NCBI RefSeq assembly: GCF_900129495.1
Contig: NZ_FQVX01000002.1
Coordinates: forward strand, 868,001-932,000
Source: Geodermatophilus nigrescens
GTDB lineage: Bacteria > Actinomycetota > Actinomycetes > Mycobacteriales > Geodermatophilaceae
DNA: 64,000 nucleotides
Direction of reading: 5' to 3'
Position numbers and translations under genes: made by a program
The notes under the pieces: model-generated
Seen by the model: only the letters and a program-made list of their open reading frames with translations
Database searches by the model: none
Told to the model about the DNA's origin: nothing
Shown: positions 22,018 through 31,882 of the stretch, in pieces
Layout: the number at the start of each line of letters is the position of its first letter
How positions within the stretch are numbered: position 1 is the first letter of the stretch

Positions 22018-23769
22018 ATGTCCGCACCCGTCGAGTTCGCCGTCTGGGCGCCCGTGCCCGAGCGGGTGCGCGTGCAGGTCGACGGTGCCGTGCACGACAT
22101 GCGCCGCGACGACCAGGGCTGGTGGCGCGCGGAGGTCGAGGCCGGCCCCGACGCCGACTACGGGTTCCTGCTCGGCGACGACGACACGCCGCGTCCCGAC
22201 CCGCGCGCGCGGCGGCAGCCCGCCGGCGTGCACGGCCTCTCCCGCCGGTTCGACCCGTCCTCGTACGCGTGGGGCGACGGCGCGTGGACCGGGCGCCCGC
22301 TGGCCGGCGGCGTCGTCTACGAGATGCACGTCGGCACGTTCACCCCCGAGGGCACGCTCGACTCGGCGATCGACCGGCTCGGCCACCTCGTCGACCTCGG
22401 CGTCGACTTCGTCGAGCTGCTGCCGGTGAACACCTTCGACGGCACGCACAACTGGGGCTACGACGGCGTGCTCTGGTACGCCGTGCAGGAGAGCTACGGC
22501 GGCCCGGCGGCCTACCAGCGGTTCGTCGACGCCTGCCACCAGCGCGGCCTCGGCGTCATCCAGGACGTCGTCTACAACCACCTCGGGCCGTCCGGGAACT
22601 ACCTGCCCCTGTTCATGCCGATCTTCTCCGAGGGCGGCGCGAACACCTGGGGCGAGTCGGTGAACCTGTCGGGGCCGGACTCCGACGAGGTGCGCCGCTA
22701 CATCCTGGACAACGCGCTGATGTGGCTGCGCGACATGCACGTCGACGGGCTGCGTCTCGACGCCGTGCACGCGCTGGTCGACGAGCGGGCCACCCACGTG
22801 CTGGAGGAGATGGCACGCGAGGTCGAGGCGCTGTCGGTCGCGGTGCGCCGGCCGCTCACGCTCATCGCCGAGAGCGACCTCAACGACCCGCGCCTGGTCA
22901 CCCCGCGCATCGCGGGCGGCACCGGGATCGACGCCCAGTGGAGCGACGACCTGCACCACGCGCTGCACGCCACGCTGACCGGCGAGGGGCAGGGCTATTA
23001 CCGCGACTTCGCCGATGCCGGGCTCGGCGGCGTGGCCAAGACGCTCACCGGCGCGTTCTTCCACGACGGCGCCTGGTCGAGCTTCCGCCGCCGGCACCAC
23101 GGCCGGCCGGTGGACACCGCCCGCCTGCCGGGCTGGAAGTTCCTCGGCTACCTGCAGGACCACGACCAGATCGGCAACCGCGCCGTCGGCGACCGGATCT
23201 CGGCCACCCTCTCCCCCGGCCTGCTCGCCGTCGGCGCCACCCTGGTGCTGACCAGCCCGTTCACCCCGATGCTGTTCATGGGCGAGGAGTGGGGCGCGGC
23301 GACCCCGTGGCAGTTCTTCACCAGCCACACCGACCCCGACATCGGCCGGGCGACGGCGGAGGGCCGCAAGAGCGAGTTCGCCGGGCACGGCTGGGACGCC
23401 GACGAGGTGCCCGACCCGCAGGACCCGGAGACCTTCCGCCGCTCGAAGCTCGACTGGTCCGAGCCGGAGCGCGAGCCGCACGCCCGGCTGCTGGAGGTCC
23501 ACCGCACGCTGCTCGCACTCCGGCGGGCGCACCCCGAGCTGGCCGACGCCGACCTGTCGGCCGTCGAGGTCGGCTGGGACGAGGACGACCGCGTGCTGGT
23601 CGTGCACCGCGGCTCGCTGCGGGTGGTGGCCAACCTGTCCGGCGAGGAGCAGGAGGTCGACCTCGACCGGACGGCGACCGGCGTGCTGTTCGCGACGTCC
23701 GGCGAGCCGGCGCTGGACGGGACGACGGTGACCCTGCCGGCCGAGAGCGCCGCGGTCCTCACCACCTGA
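22018..23769 (+). CDS. treZ: Malto-oligosyltrehalose trehalohydrolase
   Basis: The 583-residue protein starts at the ATG at 22018, with GGAGG seven bases upstream. An N-terminal CBM48-like domain ([17 protein letters not shown]) precedes the GH13 barrel: [46 protein letters not shown] (nucleophile Asp), [11 protein letters not shown] (Glu) and [16 protein letters not shown], then [20 protein letters not shown], typical of TreZ. It releases trehalose from maltooligosyltrehalose made by TreY. It lies ~70 bases after the rpf terminator, and its stop overlaps the next start by one base (TGATG). Confidence 0.96.
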   Translation: MSAPVEFAVWAPVPERVRVQVDGAVHDMRRDDQGWWRAEVEAGPDADYGFLLGDDDTPRPDPRARRQPAGVHGLSRRFDPSSYAWGDGAWTGRPLAGGVVYEMHVGTFTPEGTLDSAIDRLGHLVDLGVDFVELLPVNTFDGTHNWGYDGVLWYAVQESYGGPAAYQRFVDACHQRGLGVIQDVVYNHLGPSGNYLPLFMPIFSEGGANTWGESVNLSGPDSDEVRRYILDNALMWLRDMHVDGLRLDAVHALVDERATHVLEEMAREVEALSVAVRRPLTLIAESDLNDPRLVTPRIAGGTGIDAQWSDDLHHALHATLTGEGQGYYRDFADAGLGGVAKTLTGAFFHDGAWSSFRRRHHGRPVDTARLPGWKFLGYLQDHDQIGNRAVGDRISATLSPGLLAVGATLVLTSPFTPMLFMGEEWGAATPWQFFTSHTDPDIGRATAEGRKSEFAGHGWDADEVPDPQDPETFRRSKLDWSEPEREPHARLLEVHRTLLALRRAHPELADADLSAVEVGWDEDDRVLVVHRGSLRVVANLSGEEQEVDLDRTATGVLFATSGEPALDGTTVTLPAESAAVLTT

Positions 23770-24500
23770 TGCGCCGGCTGCACCCGGACCCCGCGGGCGA
23801 CCTGTCCGACGGCGACCTCGCCGACGCCTACCGGCTCCCGCCGGGCCGGTCGCTGCGGGTGGACTTCGTGACCTCCCTCGACGGCGCGATCGCCGTCGGC
23901 GGGCGGAGCGCGGGGCTCGGGTCGCCGGGGGACGAGAGGGTCTTCCGGACGCTGCGGGCGCTCGCCGACGGCGTCCTGGTGGGTGCCGGCACGGCCACCG
24001 CGGAGGGCTACCGGCCGGTGGACGCCGACCCCGCCGTAGCCGCGCTGCGGTCGTCGCTCGGGCGGCCCGCCGGGGCGCCGGTGGTCGTGGTGTCGCGGCG
24101 GGCGTCGCTCGCCCCGGACGGCCGGCTGGCGGTGCCCTCGACGGTGCTGGTCACCTGCGCGGCGGCGCCCGCCGAGCGCCGGGCAGCCCTCGCCGCCGCC
24201 GGCGTGGACGTGCTCGTCTGCGGGGACGACGACGTCGACCTGCCGCTGGCGCTCGACGAGCTCGCCGGGCGCGGGCTCGAGCAGCTGGTGTGCGAGGGAG
24301 GGCCGGCGCTGCTGGCGGCCGCGCTGGAGGCGGGCGTCGTCGACGAGCTCGACCTCACCCTCTCCCCCGCGCTGGTCGGCGGCGAGGCGCGGCTGGTCGG
24401 GCCCGCGCTGCGCGACGTCGTCCGCCCGCGGCTGCTGCAGGTGCTGGAGGAGGACGGCGTCCTGTTCACCCGCTACGCGGTGGGCGCGGCCCGCACCTGA
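23769..24500 (+). CDS. RibD C-terminal-domain (pyrimidine reductase-like) protein
   Basis: The 243-residue protein starts at ATG 23769, sharing one base with the treZ stop. It matches the reductase half of RibD/DHFR-like enzymes: LRVDFVTSLDGAIAVGG (~residue 29), DGVLVGAGTATAEGYRPV (~66), and EQLVCEGGPALLAAALEAGVVDELDLT (~175), with NADPH-binding glycines. No deaminase domain is present, so it is not full RibD. It may reduce a pterin, flavin precursor or other pyrimidine. The link to trehalose synthesis is positional only. Confidence 0.8.
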   Translation: MRRLHPDPAGDLSDGDLADAYRLPPGRSLRVDFVTSLDGAIAVGGRSAGLGSPGDERVFRTLRALADGVLVGAGTATAEGYRPVDADPAVAALRSSLGRPAGAPVVVVSRRASLAPDGRLAVPSTVLVTCAAAPAERRAALAAAGVDVLVCGDDDVDLPLALDELAGRGLEQLVCEGGPALLAAALEAGVVDELDLTLSPALVGGEARLVGPALRDVVRPRLLQVLEEDGVLFTRYAVGAART

Positions 24501-24635
24501 CCGGCGGGGCGGCGCTCGCGTGGGGGTCCGCGGCGCTCAGATGGGCGCCCGGGACCCATGTCCGCAGGTCGGGGCGTCCCTAGCGTCGTCGCCGGACCCG
24601 CCACCCCGGGCGGGCCGCGACCCCAGGAGGACGTC

Positions 24636-24998
24636 ATGGCCAAGGCCGTCGTCAGTCTCACCACCGGTCTCGAGGACCCGGAGAAGGTCACCGTCGCGAT
24701 GCTCATGGCCGTCGGCGCCGCCGAGACCGGCCGCGAGACGGTCGTGTTCGCGGCCAAGGAGGCCGTCCGGCTCGCCCTGGAGGGCACCGCGGTCGGCACC
24801 GCGTGCGCCGGGTGCCCGCCGCTGCCGTCGCTGATGGACCGCTTCCTCGCCGCGGGCGGCCGCTGGTTCGTCTGCCCGGTCTGCTTCGAGGCCAAGCAGC
24901 TCGACGCCGGGCGGCTGGTCAAGGGCGCCGAGCTGGCCGGCACCGTCCCGCTCTGGACGTGGATCGGCGACGAGGGCGCCACCACCTTCAGCTACTGA
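24636..24998 (+). CDS. DsrE-family protein
   Basis: The 120-residue protein has its ATG at 24636 preceded by AGGAGG (24625-24630). It resembles DsrE/DsrF-like sulfur-relay proteins: VVSLTTGLEDPEKVTVAMLM, then ETVVFAAKEAVRLALEG, with Cys residues in CAGCPPL (~residue 50) and FVCPVCFEAKQ (~72). Those CxxC-type pairs could carry persulfide or metal. It is cytoplasmic. Its stop overlaps the end of the convergent LuxR-type regulator gene by 11 bases. The specific role is unknown. Confidence 0.8.
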   Translation: MAKAVVSLTTGLEDPEKVTVAMLMAVGAAETGRETVVFAAKEAVRLALEGTAVGTACAGCPPLPSLMDRFLAAGGRWFVCPVCFEAKQLDAGRLVKGAELAGTVPLWTWIGDEGATTFSY

Positions 24999-27546
24999 GC
25001 AGGCCCAGTTCCGCCGCCCGGCGGACCGCCTCCCGCCGGCCGCCGGCGCCGAGCCGGCCGAGGACCGCGGTGACGTGGTGCTCGGCCGTCCGCGGCGAGA
25101 CCACCAGCCGCGCGGCGATCTCCGCGTTGGTCAGCCCCTCGGCCAGCAGCCGCAGCACCTCGGCCTGCCGGGCGGTCAGCCCCGCCGGGTGGGCACGGGT
25201 GGTCCCCCGCCGCCCGTGCCGGACGGCGAGACCGAGCTCCCGCATGCGCCGGGTCACCCGCGCGGCCAGCGGCGCGGCGCCCAGCGCCCGCGCCGTCTCC
25301 AGCGCCTCGGCCAGGGCGTCCGCGTCGTCGAGGGAGGAGAGCCACAGCGCGCGGTCGTGCGGCCAGCCGAGGGCGCCGAAGGCGTCGGCGGCGGCCCGGG
25401 GGTCCCCGGCCAGCAGGGCCGCGTGGGCGGGCGCGGCCGGGCCGTCGGCGTCGTGGCGCACCCCGGCGAGCGACGCCCAGGCCGCCAGCCGCCCGCCACC
25501 CCAGCCGGCGCCACCGGCCGCCCGGGCCAGCTCGACGGCGCGGGCGGCGCGCGCGGTGGGCATCGGTCCCCCGCGGACGAGCGCGTCCTCGACCGCCAGC
25601 TCGAGCACGGGCACGAGGCGCTGCAGCTCGCCGGTGCGGTCGGCCCGGGCCGCGACGTCGGCCAGCCGCTCGTCCGCGTCGGGGTCACCGCGCCGCACCG
25701 CCCGCTCGGCCAGCAGCGTGCGGGCCAGCAGGTCGCTCACCGAGCCGTCGCGGCCGGCCTCCGCGCGGGCGGCGGTCTCGACGTCCACCGGATCGCCGGC
25801 GCGCAGCCGCAGCCACGCCGTCGTGAGCCGGGCGTAGCCGCCGAGCGCGTCGACCTCGTGCGCCGCGGCGTGCGCGGCCGCCCGATCCGCGGCCGCGCTG
25901 GCGGCACCCGGCCGCAGCCACAGCAGCTGCGTCCAGGCCAGGTTGACCAGCGCGCGCACCGCCTCGTGGTGGTCACCGGCCGCCGCTGCCGCCCGGTGCG
26001 CGTCCTCCAGGGTGGCCGTGGCGGTGGGGTCGGCCTGTGCCTCGACGGTCCCGGTGGTCACCCGGGCGTGCGCGGCGGTGGCGGCGTCGCCGAGCCGGTC
26101 GGCCAGCGCGGCCGCCCGCCGGCCCTCCGCGAGCGCCTCCTCCGCGCGGTCGCCCAGCATGGCCAGTTGCGCGACCGCGGCCCGGGCGCGCGCCAGGTCG
26201 GCGGAGTCGCCGAGCGGCTCGAGCAGCGCGACCGCGGCGGCGGCCTCCCGGCGCGCGGCCGCGCCGTCGCCGGCGTACCAGTGCAGCCGCGACCGGACCC
26301 GCGCGCACCGGCCCAGCCCCCGCCGGTCGTCGGTGGCGCGGTGCGCGGCCGCGGCCGCGTCGACGGCCGCCAGCGCGTCGGGCACCTGCCCGGCGAGGTA
26401 GGCGGCGCCCGCCAGCTCCTCGGACAGCGCCGCCCGCTCCGCGTCGGGCAGCGCCCCGGCCAGCGGCACCGCGCGGCGGTAGTGCGCGAACGCCTCGCGG
26501 GTGGCGCCCGCCGCCGCGGCGGCCCGGGCGGCGGGCAGCGCGGCCGCGGCCAGGGCGGCGACGTCGCCGGCGGCCTCCGCGTGGTGCACGAGGTCGGCCG
26601 GGTCGGCGCCCAGCCGCTGCAGCGCGGCGAGGACGGCCGCCGACAGGCGGCGCCGGTCGGCGGCGGGGAGCGTCTCGGCGACGGCGGTGCGGGCGAGCTC
26701 GTGGCGGAAGGCGACCGCGTCCGGGCCGACGGTCAGCAGGCCGGCCCGCTCCGGCTCGGCGGCGGCCACCGGCCACCCGGGGAGGACCGCGTCGAGGACG
26801 CCGGTGCCCGCGCGGGCGGGGACGACCGACACGAGCTCGACCAGCGCCCGGGCTGCCGGGGAGAGGGCGGCGACGCGGCCGGTGACGGCGTCGCGCACCG
26901 ACGGCGGCGGCGCCGTCGTGCCCGCGGCGGCCAGCTCGGTGACGTAGAAGGGGTTGCCGCCGGTGAGGGCGTGCACCCGCGCCGCGCCGTCGCCGACCTG
27001 CTCGCCGACGAGCTCGGCGACCGCCGCCTCCGACAGCGGCGCCAGCGGCAACCGGGTGACCGCCGCCGGCGGCAGGGTGGCGAGCGCCGACCGCAGCGGC
27101 GCCCCGCCGTCGGGCTCGGCGTCGCGGTAGGTGAGCACCAGGACGGCGGGCAGCCCCGTCACCCGACGGCCGACCGTCCGCACGAGGTCGAGGGTCGCGT
27201 CGTCGGCCCAGTGCACGTCCTCGAGCACCAGCACGGTCGGCCGCGACAGCTCGGCGAGCAGCGCGTCCGCGACGTCGCCGCGACCGGCCAGCGCCAGGGC
27301 CAGCGGGCCACCGACCTCGCGGGCGACGTCGCGCAGGGGCCCGAGCGGGCGCGGCGTGGCCAGGTCGTCGCAGCGGCCGGTGAGCACGCGGACACCGGGG
27401 ACCCGGGCGGCCGGCCCGGTCACCAGCGCCGTCTTGCCGATGCCCGCCTCGCCGGTGACGAGCACGACGCCTCCGCGGCCGGCCGCCGCCGACCGCGCGG
27501 CCGCGGCGAGGGCGGCCGTCTGCTCCCCGCGCTCGAGCAGGCGCAC
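24988..27546 (-). CDS. LuxR-family large ATPase transcriptional regulator (LAL type)
   Basis: The 852-residue protein starts at GTG 27544-27546. The N-terminal AAA/NTPase domain has Walker A GEAGIGKTA (~residues 32-40) and Walker B region TVLVLEDVHWADDATLDL (~105). The middle (~330-740) is an Ala-rich TPR-like helical repeat. The C-terminal HTH is LuxR type (LTARQAEVLRLLAEGLTNAEIAARLVVSPRTAEHHVTAVLGRLG, ~790-835). Such MalT/LAL regulators sense ligands and activate metabolic or secondary-metabolite genes. It begins 34 bases after the Ser/Thr kinase gene on the same strand, so kinase and regulator may be co-expressed. The target is unknown. Confidence 0.92.
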   Translation of the reverse strand: MRLLERGEQTAALAAAARSAAAGRGGVVLVTGEAGIGKTALVTGPAARVPGVRVLTGRCDDLATPRPLGPLRDVAREVGGPLALALAGRGDVADALLAELSRPTVLVLEDVHWADDATLDLVRTVGRRVTGLPAVLVLTYRDAEPDGGAPLRSALATLPPAAVTRLPLAPLSEAAVAELVGEQVGDGAARVHALTGGNPFYVTELAAAGTTAPPPSVRDAVTGRVAALSPAARALVELVSVVPARAGTGVLDAVLPGWPVAAAEPERAGLLTVGPDAVAFRHELARTAVAETLPAADRRRLSAAVLAALQRLGADPADLVHHAEAAGDVAALAAAALPAARAAAAAGATREAFAHYRRAVPLAGALPDAERAALSEELAGAAYLAGQVPDALAAVDAAAAAHRATDDRRGLGRCARVRSRLHWYAGDGAAARREAAAAVALLEPLGDSADLARARAAVAQLAMLGDRAEEALAEGRRAAALADRLGDAATAAHARVTTGTVEAQADPTATATLEDAHRAAAAAGDHHEAVRALVNLAWTQLLWLRPGAASAAADRAAAHAAAHEVDALGGYARLTTAWLRLRAGDPVDVETAARAEAGRDGSVSDLLARTLLAERAVRRGDPDADERLADVAARADRTGELQRLVPVLELAVEDALVRGGPMPTARAARAVELARAAGGAGWGGGRLAAWASLAGVRHDADGPAAPAHAALLAGDPRAAADAFGALGWPHDRALWLSSLDDADALAEALETARALGAAPLAARVTRRMRELGLAVRHGRRGTTRAHPAGLTARQAEVLRLLAEGLTNAEIAARLVVSPRTAEHHVTAVLGRLGAGGRREAVRRAAELGLLSS

Positions 27547-27580
27547 GCCCGGACGCTAGCCCCCGCGGGCGCCGTCCCGG

Positions 27581-29098
27581 TCAGTCGTCGCCGCGGCCGC
27601 CCCGCCCGTTGCCGTTCCCGTTGCCGTTCCCGCGGCCGTTGCCGTTCCCGTTGCCCTCGTCCTCGTCGTCCTCCTCGGCCGGCGCCTCCGGTGCCGGCGC
27701 GGTGGTCGGCGGGGCGGGGGCCGGCGGCGGGGCGACGGCGTGCGTGACGGTGACGACCGTGCCGGGCGCCAGCGCGCCGACGGGGTCGAGGGTGATCACC
27801 TGGCCGTCGGGGACGTCGGCGGTGGTGACCGGGCGCAGCGTCACCTGGAGCCCGCGGGCGGTGAGCTCCTGCTGCACCTCGCCCACGGGGCGGCCGACGT
27901 GGTCGGCGGCGGTCACCGCGACCGTCGGGTCCGGGGCCGGTGCGGGTGCCGACGACGTGGTCGTCGGGGCCGCCGGGGTCGCGTCCCCGCCGTCGCCGGC
28001 GTTCGCGAGCACCACGCCGACGACGGCCAGCGCCGCGAGCAGCGCCCCGAGCGCGAGCAGGAGGCCCCGGCGGCGCCGGGGAGCCGATCCCGTCCCAGGT
28101 GCGGGGGTCGACGGGGCGGGCGGCGTCAGCACCCGGGTGGCCGGCGGCGGGACGGCGCCGCCCAGGACCGCGCCGCCGAGGACCGCGCCGCCGAGGACCG
28201 CGCCGCCCAGGACCGCGGTGTCGGCGCGCGCGAGGGCGGCCGCGCCGGCGGCGGGCCCGGGGACCGCGGCGAGCGCCGCACGCAGGGCGCCGCCGTCGGG
28301 GAAGCGGCGGGCCGGGTCCTTGTCCAGCGCCCGCTCGACCACCGCCCGCAGCCCCGCCGGGACGGTCTCCGGCAGGGGCGCGGGCTGGGCGTGCACCTGC
28401 ATGAGCGCCACCTGCATGGGCGTCTCGCCGTCGAAGGGCAGCCGCCCGGTGAGGCACTGGTAGCCGACGAGGCCGAGGGAGTAGACGTCGCTGGCCGGGG
28501 ACGCGGGCAGGCCCGACACGAGCTCCGGCGCCATGTACTGCGCGGTGCCGATGACCTGCCCGGTGCCGGTGAGCGCGGCGCTGGCCGCCGACCGGGCGAT
28601 GCCGAAGTCGGTGATCTTCACGGTGCCGTCGGCGGCGACCAGGACGTTGCCGGGCTTGACGTCGCGGTGCACGACGCCGGCCGCGTGCGCCGCGCCGAGG
28701 CCCGCGGCCGCGTCGCGGAGCAGCCGCGCCGCCTCCGCCGGGTCGAGCGGGCCGCGGGTCAGCACGCCGGCCAGCGACTCGCCCTGCACCAGCTCCATGA
28801 CCAGCCAGGCGACCGGATCGCCGTCGGCGCCGTCGGCCCCCTCGCCGTAGTCGAACAGCGTGGCGATGTGCGGGTGCACCAGGCCGGCGGCGTGCTGCGC
28901 CTCGGCGCGGAAACGGGCTCGGAAGGTCGGGTCGCCGTTGAACTCGCCGCGCAGCACCTTGACCGCGACGTCGCGCCGTAGGAGCTCGTCGCGCCCGCGC
29001 CACACCTGCCCCATGCCGCCGGTCGCCAGCAGGGACAGGAGCGTGTACCGGCCGCCGAGCACCCGGCCGCCCGGCGCGGCGTCTGTCCCCTGCTGCAT
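27581..29098 (-). CDS. Ser/Thr protein kinase with one PASTA domain
   Basis: The 505-residue protein has its ATG at 29096-29098. The kinase domain (~residues 15-275) has the glycine loop LLATGGMGQVW, catalytic Lys in DVAVKVLRG, HRD motif VVHRDVKPGN, DFG motif ITDFGIARS and APE motif YMAPELVSG. A VLGGA pentapeptide is repeated four times near residue 300. One membrane helix (GLLLALGALLAALAVVGVVL) follows, then an extracellular PASTA domain (VTAADHVGRPVGEVQQELTARG) and a Gly/Asn-rich tail (GNGNGRGNGNG). This is the PknB-like plan but with a single PASTA repeat, so binding of cell-wall fragments is plausible. It precedes the LuxR-type regulator. Confidence 0.93.
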   Translation of the reverse strand: MQQGTDAAPGGRVLGGRYTLLSLLATGGMGQVWRGRDELLRRDVAVKVLRGEFNGDPTFRARFRAEAQHAAGLVHPHIATLFDYGEGADGADGDPVAWLVMELVQGESLAGVLTRGPLDPAEAARLLRDAAAGLGAAHAAGVVHRDVKPGNVLVAADGTVKITDFGIARSAASAALTGTGQVIGTAQYMAPELVSGLPASPASDVYSLGLVGYQCLTGRLPFDGETPMQVALMQVHAQPAPLPETVPAGLRAVVERALDKDPARRFPDGGALRAALAAVPGPAAGAAALARADTAVLGGAVLGGAVLGGAVLGGAVPPPATRVLTPPAPSTPAPGTGSAPRRRRGLLLALGALLAALAVVGVVLANAGDGGDATPAAPTTTSSAPAPAPDPTVAVTAADHVGRPVGEVQQELTARGLQVTLRPVTTADVPDGQVITLDPVGALAPGTVVTVTHAVAPPPAPAPPTTAPAPEAPAEEDDEDEGNGNGNGRGNGNGNGNGRGGRGDD

Positions 29099-29187
29099 CC
29101 CCCGAGGATCCCGCACGCCCGGAGGGACCACCCGTCCGGTCGACGTCGTCCTGTGCCGTGTCGGGCCCCGCTGGTTGACTGACCTGC

Positions 29188-30255
29188 ATGGACCTGCCCG
29201 TGCTGCCGCCGGTGAAGCCGATGCTGGCGAAGGCGGCCACGAAGCTGCCCACCGCCGACGGCCTGTACTACGAGCCGAAGTGGGACGGGTTCCGCTGCAT
29301 CGTCTTCCGCGACGGCGACGAGGTCGAGCTGGGCAGCCGCAACGAGCGCCCGCTGACCCGCTACTTCCCCGAGGTCGTGGCCGCGGTGAAGGAGGCGCTG
29401 CCGGAGCGCTGCGTCGTCGACGGCGAGATCGTCGTCCCGCAGGGCGACCGGCTGCACTTTGAGTCGCTGCTGCAGCGCATCCACCCGGCGAAGTCGCGGG
29501 TCGACCTGCTGGCCGAGCAGACACCGGCCCACCTGGTCGCCTTCGACCTGCTGGCGGTCGGCGACGAGTCGCTGCTCGAGGTGCCGTTCGCGCAGCGACG
29601 GGCACGGCTGGAGCAGGTGGTCACCGGCACCGACCGGGTGCACCTGACGGCGCTCACGCAGGACGCGACCACCGCGCAGCGCTGGTTCGAGGAGTTCGAG
29701 GGCGCGGGCCTCGACGGCGTCGTCGCCAAGGCCCCCGACCTGCCCTACGGGCCCGACCAGCGGCTGATGACGAAGGTCAAGCACGTGCGCACCGCCGACT
29801 GCGTGGTCGCGGGCTTCCGCTGGCACAAGAGCGGGCCGATCGTCGGGTCGCTGCTGCTCGGCCTCTACGACGACGGCGGCCTGCAGCACATCGGCGTCGC
29901 GGCGTCCTTCCCCATGGCCCGGCGGGCGGAGCTGGTCGAGGAGCTGGCGCCCTACCGCGCCGACGCGCTCGACGGGCACCCGTGGCAGGACTGGGCCAAC
30001 GCCGAGCTGCAGGAGAACGGCGAGCACCGGATGCCCGGCGCCCAGAGCCGCTGGAACGCGAAGAAGGACCTCTCCTGGGTGCCGCTGCGGCCGGAGCTGG
30101 TCGTGGAGGTCAAGTACGACCAGCTGGAGGGCCGGCGGCTGCGGCACACCGGGCAGTTCCTGCGCTGGCGGCCGGACCGGACGCCGGAGAGCTGCACCTA
30201 CGACCAGCTCGACGTGCCGGTCCGCTACGACCTCGCCGAGGTCTTCACCGGATGA
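29188..30255 (+). CDS. ligC: ATP-dependent DNA ligase LigC
   Basis: The 355-residue protein has its ATG at 29188. The adenylation motif I is YYEPKWDGFRCIV, with the nucleophile Lys near residue 30. Motif III is LVAFDLLAV, motif IV GLDGVVAKAPDLPYG and motif V LMTKVKHVRTADCVVAG. The C-terminal OB-fold carries SWVPLRPELVVEVKYDQLEGRRLRHTGQFLRWR. The N-terminus MDLPVLPPVKPMLAKA resembles mycobacterial LigC. It seals breaks using ATP and can serve backup end joining. A LigD-type polymerase lies two genes downstream, and the next start overlaps or nearly abuts its stop. Confidence 0.93.
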   Translation: MDLPVLPPVKPMLAKAATKLPTADGLYYEPKWDGFRCIVFRDGDEVELGSRNERPLTRYFPEVVAAVKEALPERCVVDGEIVVPQGDRLHFESLLQRIHPAKSRVDLLAEQTPAHLVAFDLLAVGDESLLEVPFAQRRARLEQVVTGTDRVHLTALTQDATTAQRWFEEFEGAGLDGVVAKAPDLPYGPDQRLMTKVKHVRTADCVVAGFRWHKSGPIVGSLLLGLYDDGGLQHIGVAASFPMARRAELVEELAPYRADALDGHPWQDWANAELQENGEHRMPGAQSRWNAKKDLSWVPLRPELVVEVKYDQLEGRRLRHTGQFLRWRPDRTPESCTYDQLDVPVRYDLAEVFTG

Positions 30256-30290
30256 CCGGCACCCGCCCGTCCCGACCTACGGTGGAGGTC

Positions 30291-31856
30291 ATGCGTCTGC
30301 GCCGCGGCATGCTCGCCGCCACGACCGGACTGCTCCTGGCGGTCACCGGGTGCACCTCCTTCTCCGAGTCCTCCGGCGGGAGCGACGCGTCGTCGTCGGC
30401 GGCCTCGTCCACGCCGGCCGAGCCGGAGGCGGCCCCGATCACCTGGCAGGACTGCGACACCGAGATCACCGACCTCGTCGCCGGCACGCCGGGCAGCGAG
30501 CGCGACCTGGCCTTCGAGTGCGGCCGCACCGAGGTGCCCATCGACCACGACGAGCCCGACGGCGCCACGCTGCCGCTGTTCCTCGTGCGCGCGACGCTCG
30601 CCGGGCAGACCGACCGGATCGGCTCGCTGCTGGTCAACCCGGGCGGGCCCGGCGGCTCCGGCGCCGACGCGGCGATCGGGCTGGCGCTGTCGATGCCCGA
30701 GGACGTGCTGCGCCGCTTCGACCTGGTCGGCTTCGACCCGCGCGGGGTGGGCCTGTCCACGGCCGTCGAGTGCATCCCCGCCGAGCTCAAGGACCGGTCC
30801 ACCGCCGCCGAGCCCCGCCCGACGACGCAGGCCCAGCTCGACGAGGTGCTCGCCCTGGCCGACGAGGCCGCCGATGCCTGCGCCGACGAGTACGGCGACG
30901 CGCTGGGCACCTTCAACACCGTCGACACCGCCCGCGACATGGACCTCCTGCGGGAGGCGCTCGGCGACGAGCAGCTGAGCTATCTCGGCTACTCCTACGG
31001 CACCACGCTCGGCTCCACCTACGCCGAGCTATTCCCGCAGAACGTCCGCGCGCTGGTGCTCGACGCCGTCGTCGACCCCGACGCCGACCCGCAGGAGAAG
31101 GCCGAGTCGCAGGCGGCCGGGCTCGAGGCGAGCTTCGACGCCTTCGCCGGCAACTGCACCGGCCTGGTGTCGGGCTGCCCGCTCGGCGGCGAACCGCGGC
31201 GCTTCCTCGACGAGCTGCTCGCCCAGGCCGCGGGCGCACCGATCCCGAGCGCCCGGCCCGGCGAGACCCGGGCGGCGACGCCCGGCGTGATCATGACGGC
31301 GGTGCTGGCGGCGCTCTACGACACCGCGTCGTGGCCGCAGCTGTCGCAGTCGCTGGCCGCCGCCCGCAACGGCGACGCCGCGGGCGTGTTCTCCCTCGCC
31401 GACTCCTACACCGGCCGGCTCGAGGACGGGTCGTACACGAACCTGACCGACGCGAACCTGGCCATCAACTGCGCCGACACCCCCGAGGACGAGACGTTCT
31501 CAGAGGAGGAGGTGCTGCAGCTCGCGCAGGACTGGTCGGCCCGCTACCCGCTGTTCGGCGCGGGCTCCGCCGCCGGCCTCTACACCTGCTCGACGTGGGA
31601 GGCCCCGCGCACCCCGCTGCCCGAGCGGGACGCCGAGGGCAGCGCGCCGATCCTGGTCGTGGGCAACACCGGCGACCCGGTGACCCCGCTGCCCGGCGCC
31701 GAGGACATGGCCGAGGACCTCACCGCGGGGTCGCTGCTGGTCTGGCAGGGGCAGGGCCACACGGCCTACCCGAAGACCGACTGCATCAGCGCCGCCGTCA
31801 ACGCCTACCTCATCGACCTGACGGTGCCGCAGGACGGGCTGACGTGCCCGGCCTGA
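30291..31856 (+). CDS. Secreted lipoprotein alpha/beta-hydrolase (tripeptidyl aminopeptidase-like)
   Basis: The protein has 521 residues from the ATG at 30291, which gives a lipoprotein signal peptide (MRLRRGMLAATTGLLLAVTG, then Cys). An ATG at 30252 overlapping the ligC stop is an alternative. Ser lies in LGYSYGTTLGSTYAELFP (~residue 235), Asp in LVVGNTGDPVTPLPGAED and His in WQGQGHTAYP near the C-terminus (TAP-like domain). Such proteins act outside the membrane as peptidases or esterases. It sits between two DNA end-joining genes without an obvious functional tie. Confidence 0.88.
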   Translation: MRLRRGMLAATTGLLLAVTGCTSFSESSGGSDASSSAASSTPAEPEAAPITWQDCDTEITDLVAGTPGSERDLAFECGRTEVPIDHDEPDGATLPLFLVRATLAGQTDRIGSLLVNPGGPGGSGADAAIGLALSMPEDVLRRFDLVGFDPRGVGLSTAVECIPAELKDRSTAAEPRPTTQAQLDEVLALADEAADACADEYGDALGTFNTVDTARDMDLLREALGDEQLSYLGYSYGTTLGSTYAELFPQNVRALVLDAVVDPDADPQEKAESQAAGLEASFDAFAGNCTGLVSGCPLGGEPRRFLDELLAQAAGAPIPSARPGETRAATPGVIMTAVLAALYDTASWPQLSQSLAAARNGDAAGVFSLADSYTGRLEDGSYTNLTDANLAINCADTPEDETFSEEEVLQLAQDWSARYPLFGAGSAAGLYTCSTWEAPRTPLPERDAEGSAPILVVGNTGDPVTPLPGAEDMAEDLTAGSLLVWQGQGHTAYPKTDCISAAVNAYLIDLTVPQDGLTCPA

Positions 31857-31882
31857 CCCGTCCCGACCCGGGGAGCTGACGG

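Noticed and set aside
24540..24600. Possible DosR-like box (GGGACC) before the DsrE gene
   Set aside because: Only a partial and asymmetric match; no second site and no dosR gene in the window.
30252..30290. Lipoprotein start overlapping the ligC stop
   Set aside because: Kept as an alternative only; the ATG at 30291 gives a proper lipoprotein signal peptide.
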